DNA of 64,000 bases from Coprococcus sp. (lineage in GTDB: Bacteria; Bacillota; Clostridia; Lachnospirales; Lachnospiraceae): contig JAGBHU010000013.1 in assembly GCA_017935345.1 (NCBI GenBank), positions 1-64,000 on the forward strand. The letters run 5' to 3'. The translations under genes and the position numbers were made by a program. The stretch's first letter is position 1. Every line of letters begins with the position of its first letter. The notes under the pieces were generated by a model. It made no database searches. It was not told the DNA's origin and saw only the letters and a program-made list of their open reading frames with translations. This document shows, one piece after another, positions 61,935-64,000 of the stretch.

Positions 61935-63410
61935 ATGTTGGTAAAGACGTCAATCGTATGTCTTTTGTTAATCGTATACATGATGGTGTTTTATTATCGT
62001 AAGCCTCATATTCCAATTAAGTCCACGAGGTTATTTCAGATGCTTACAGGTGTGGCATTTTGGGTAACACTATTTGATTTGATTACGATTTATACGGTCA
62101 ATAACAGGGATACGGTTCCTAATGCGGTGAATCTCATTGCCCACATCATATATTTATTGTCCCTATTGGGATTTATATATCTTTTATTTTTATATATGAG
62201 AAGTTATTTGGAGGCAGACAGGAAGTTTAGTAAGGCAGTAAAGCTATTACAGGGACTGCCATTTTTTGTGTCTGCTGTTGGAATTATGGTATTGCCAATC
62301 ACTTATGTACATGGGAAAACAACGGATTATTCCCTGGGACCTAAGGCTTATGCACTGTATGGAAGTGTTGTACTGTATCTGTTTTTAATTGCATACTACT
62401 GCATTCGTTATTGGGAGAAGATGAATGAAGAGAAAAGAATGGCAATCATACTTGCTGTTCCGCTCTATGTTATTGCCGCAGCCATTCAGCTTGCTGTACC
62501 GGAATCCTTAGTGGTTGTTGTCTGTGTAACCCTCATTATGATGGGACTGATACTGAGTAATGAAAATATGGAAAAATATATGGATGAAAAGACAACCATG
62601 TTCAATCAATATTCTTTTGAGACCGTGTTGAAGGAATTTGATTTTGAAAAGCAGAAGATGATAATCGGGATTATCTGTTTTTGTAAGATAGAAAGTAATT
62701 TTGATTGGAATCAAAATGTAGAAGTCTTACAGGATATCCGTAAGGAAATTAAATTGCAGCATTTGGCGGGTTATAGAATCGGTGAAAATGGCGTAGTATT
62801 TATTGCCGGGTCGCAGGATAAGGCACAAATGGGCCTGAACAGGGTAAAGGAAAGTATTGAGAGCAAATACAAAAATGAGGGAATCAGCGTCGAGACAAAA
62901 ATTCTTTCCGAAGAAAGTAGCGCCTCAAAGCACGATTGTATGCAAAATGTTATTGCGTTTTGTACGGAGATCGGCCGACGCTTTGCCTATATTGATTATT
63001 TGACACATATTTATAATCGGAATGCACTGGAACGGGATCTCTCTAAACTAAAGAACGATAATGGTTACTATCTGATTGCCGATTTGAACGATTTAAAAAT
63101 AGTAAATGATACCATTGGACACTCAGCAGGTGATGGATTGCTGCAGGGCTTTGCCGCTTTGCTTGTTGCTACAGTCAGGGATAACGGAAGAGTATATCGC
63201 CAAGGTGGGGATGAATTCGCAATTTTGTATTATGAGGATATTAAACAGCTTCTTCATAATTTGGAGGAGGCATGCAGAATATATAATCAATCCAGCAATA
63301 TTCCAATCAGCTATGCCATCGGATATTGTGAGCTTACGGATAGTGATTTTGTTAATCATGCAGATAAGATGATGTATGCAGACAAAAAAAGGAAAAAAGA
63401 GCATACCTAG
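61935..63410 (+). CDS. Membrane-bound GGDEF protein with six-helix sensor region
   Basis: A 491-residue protein. The first 205 residues hold about six hydrophobic helices. A middle part (about 215-345; FNQYSFETVLKEFDFEKQKM onward) is soluble and may be a worn GGDEF-like domain. The C-terminal domain has YLTHIYNRNALERDL, LIADLNDLKIVNDTIGHSAG and RQGGDEFAILYY (about 421-432), a complete GGDEF signature. It should make cyclic di-GMP. GGAGG lies 10 bases before ATG 61935. Confidence 0.87.
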   Translation: MLVKTSIVCLLLIVYMMVFYYRKPHIPIKSTRLFQMLTGVAFWVTLFDLITIYTVNNRDTVPNAVNLIAHIIYLLSLLGFIYLLFLYMRSYLEADRKFSKAVKLLQGLPFFVSAVGIMVLPITYVHGKTTDYSLGPKAYALYGSVVLYLFLIAYYCIRYWEKMNEEKRMAIILAVPLYVIAAAIQLAVPESLVVVVCVTLIMMGLILSNENMEKYMDEKTTMFNQYSFETVLKEFDFEKQKMIIGIICFCKIESNFDWNQNVEVLQDIRKEIKLQHLAGYRIGENGVVFIAGSQDKAQMGLNRVKESIESKYKNEGISVETKILSEESSASKHDCMQNVIAFCTEIGRRFAYIDYLTHIYNRNALERDLSKLKNDNGYYLIADLNDLKIVNDTIGHSAGDGLLQGFAALLVATVRDNGRVYRQGGDEFAILYYEDIKQLLHNLEEACRIYNQSSNIPISYAIGYCELTDSDFVNHADKMMYADKKRKKEHT

Positions 63411-63442
63411 AGAGACTGTTCATTTCAAAATGGAGGAGTGTT

Positions 63443-64000
63443 ATGAAATTTGCAATTTTGGCACCGGGAAAAATCGCCCAAAGCATGGCGAAGGCAGTGA
63501 TGGAGATACAGGGAATGGGCGGAACACAGTTAGAGCTTTATGCAGTTGCATCCCGGAGCCTTGACCGTGCAAAGGCGTTTGCCACACAATGGGGATTTGA
63601 AAAAGCCTATGGCTCCTATGAGGAAATGTTAGAGGATGAGGCGGTGGAGCTTGTATATGTCGCTTCTCCTCATTCTCTCCATTATCGGCATGCGAAAATG
63701 TGCTTGGAACATGATAAAAATGTTTTGATGGAAAAACCATTTACGGTAAATGCTATGCAGGCGGAGGAATTAATCAGCCTTGCAAGGGAAAAGGGTCTTT
63801 TGCTGGCGGAGGCAATCTGGACAAGATATATGCCAAGCCGGAGGATGATTGATGATATGATAGCGGGTGGAATCATTGGTGAACCGATATCTTTAACTGC
63901 CAATCTGGGTTACGCAATGAAGCACAAGGAGCGTCTGCAAAATCCGGAGCTGGCTGGTGGAGCTCTGTTGGATGTTGGTGTGTATCCGATTCATTTTGCC
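63443..64000 (+). CDS. Gfo/Idh/MocA-family NAD(P)-dependent oxidoreductase (3' end outside window)
   Basis: The first 186 residues of a sugar- or polyol-type dehydrogenase. The nucleotide-binding strand is FAILAPGKIAQSMAKAV, with an unusual Ala-Pro-Gly in place of the common Gly-x-Gly start. VELVYVASPHSLHYRHAKMC and NVLMEKPFTVNAMQAEEL carry the family EKP catalytic Lys (about 96). GGALLDVGVYPIHF near the window end holds the Asp/His region. GGAGGAG precedes the ATG. The gene continues beyond the window. Confidence 0.92.
   Translation, partial: MKFAILAPGKIAQSMAKAVMEIQGMGGTQLELYAVASRSLDRAKAFATQWGFEKAYGSYEEMLEDEAVELVYVASPHSLHYRHAKMCLEHDKNVLMEKPFTVNAMQAEELISLAREKGLLLAEAIWTRYMPSRRMIDDMIAGGIIGEPISLTANLGYAMKHKERLQNPELAGGALLDVGVYPIHFA

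Overview
The window looks like chromosome from a low-GC Gram-positive gut anaerobe of the Lachnospiraceae (Clostridia). The grounds are the T-box-controlled valS, a DUF5717/DUF5716 gene pair, a VanG-type cluster in chromosomal arrangement, BspA-repeat surface proteins, strong GGAGG ribosome sites, and many small palindromes and gene remnants. I cannot fix the genus. No rRNA, tRNA or CRISPR array was found.

Layout. 1-640: the 3' end of a tyrosine recombinase, probably the edge of an integrated element, and a small membrane protein. 641-6409: a structured leader followed by potABCD (polyamine import), then ogt. 6561-14431, minus strand: an aminotransferase and a phosphoribosyltransferase-like protein lead without a visible promoter into vanR-vanS. 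After a VanR-box promoter and a terminator-like hairpin come vanG-vanXY-vanT, enough to synthesise D-Ala-D-Ser precursors and remove D-Ala-D-Ala. 14576-21216: a cytoplasmic operon of a 1187-residue protein (DUF5717), an Hsp70/actin-like ATPase (DUF5716), a TPR-like protein and a CorA transporter. 21224-32067: T-box and valS, an Asn/Lys/Ser repeat protein, GH3 hexosaminidase, rhodanese, an RlmL-like methyltransferase, a surface C1 protease, a 130-bp palindromic element, then rdgB, a YfcE-like phosphoesterase and rlmD. 32553-41999: one 3148-residue secreted modular protein.

42000-57690 is an accessory, decaying region. It holds a gutted GH32 invertase, a small EamA exporter, an ABC/CARDB-like/MacB cassette with its own two-component system, a MarR-membrane protein-flavodoxin operon with a double operator, a broken KilA-N gene, and two diverged copies of a HIT-HD-GNAT block that have lost different parts. 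A transglutaminase-GNAT fusion follows. 57862-64000 holds a FIST-GGDEF protein, a YxlE/F/G-like ABC cassette on the minus strand, a membrane GGDEF protein, and the start of a Gfo/Idh/MocA oxidoreductase that runs off the window.

The places most worth a second look are the DUF5717/DUF5716/TPR chaperone-like operon, the vanG leader, the branched potA leader, the palindromic element at 29282-29411, the SD-masking hairpin at 43921, and the double MarR operator at 51301.
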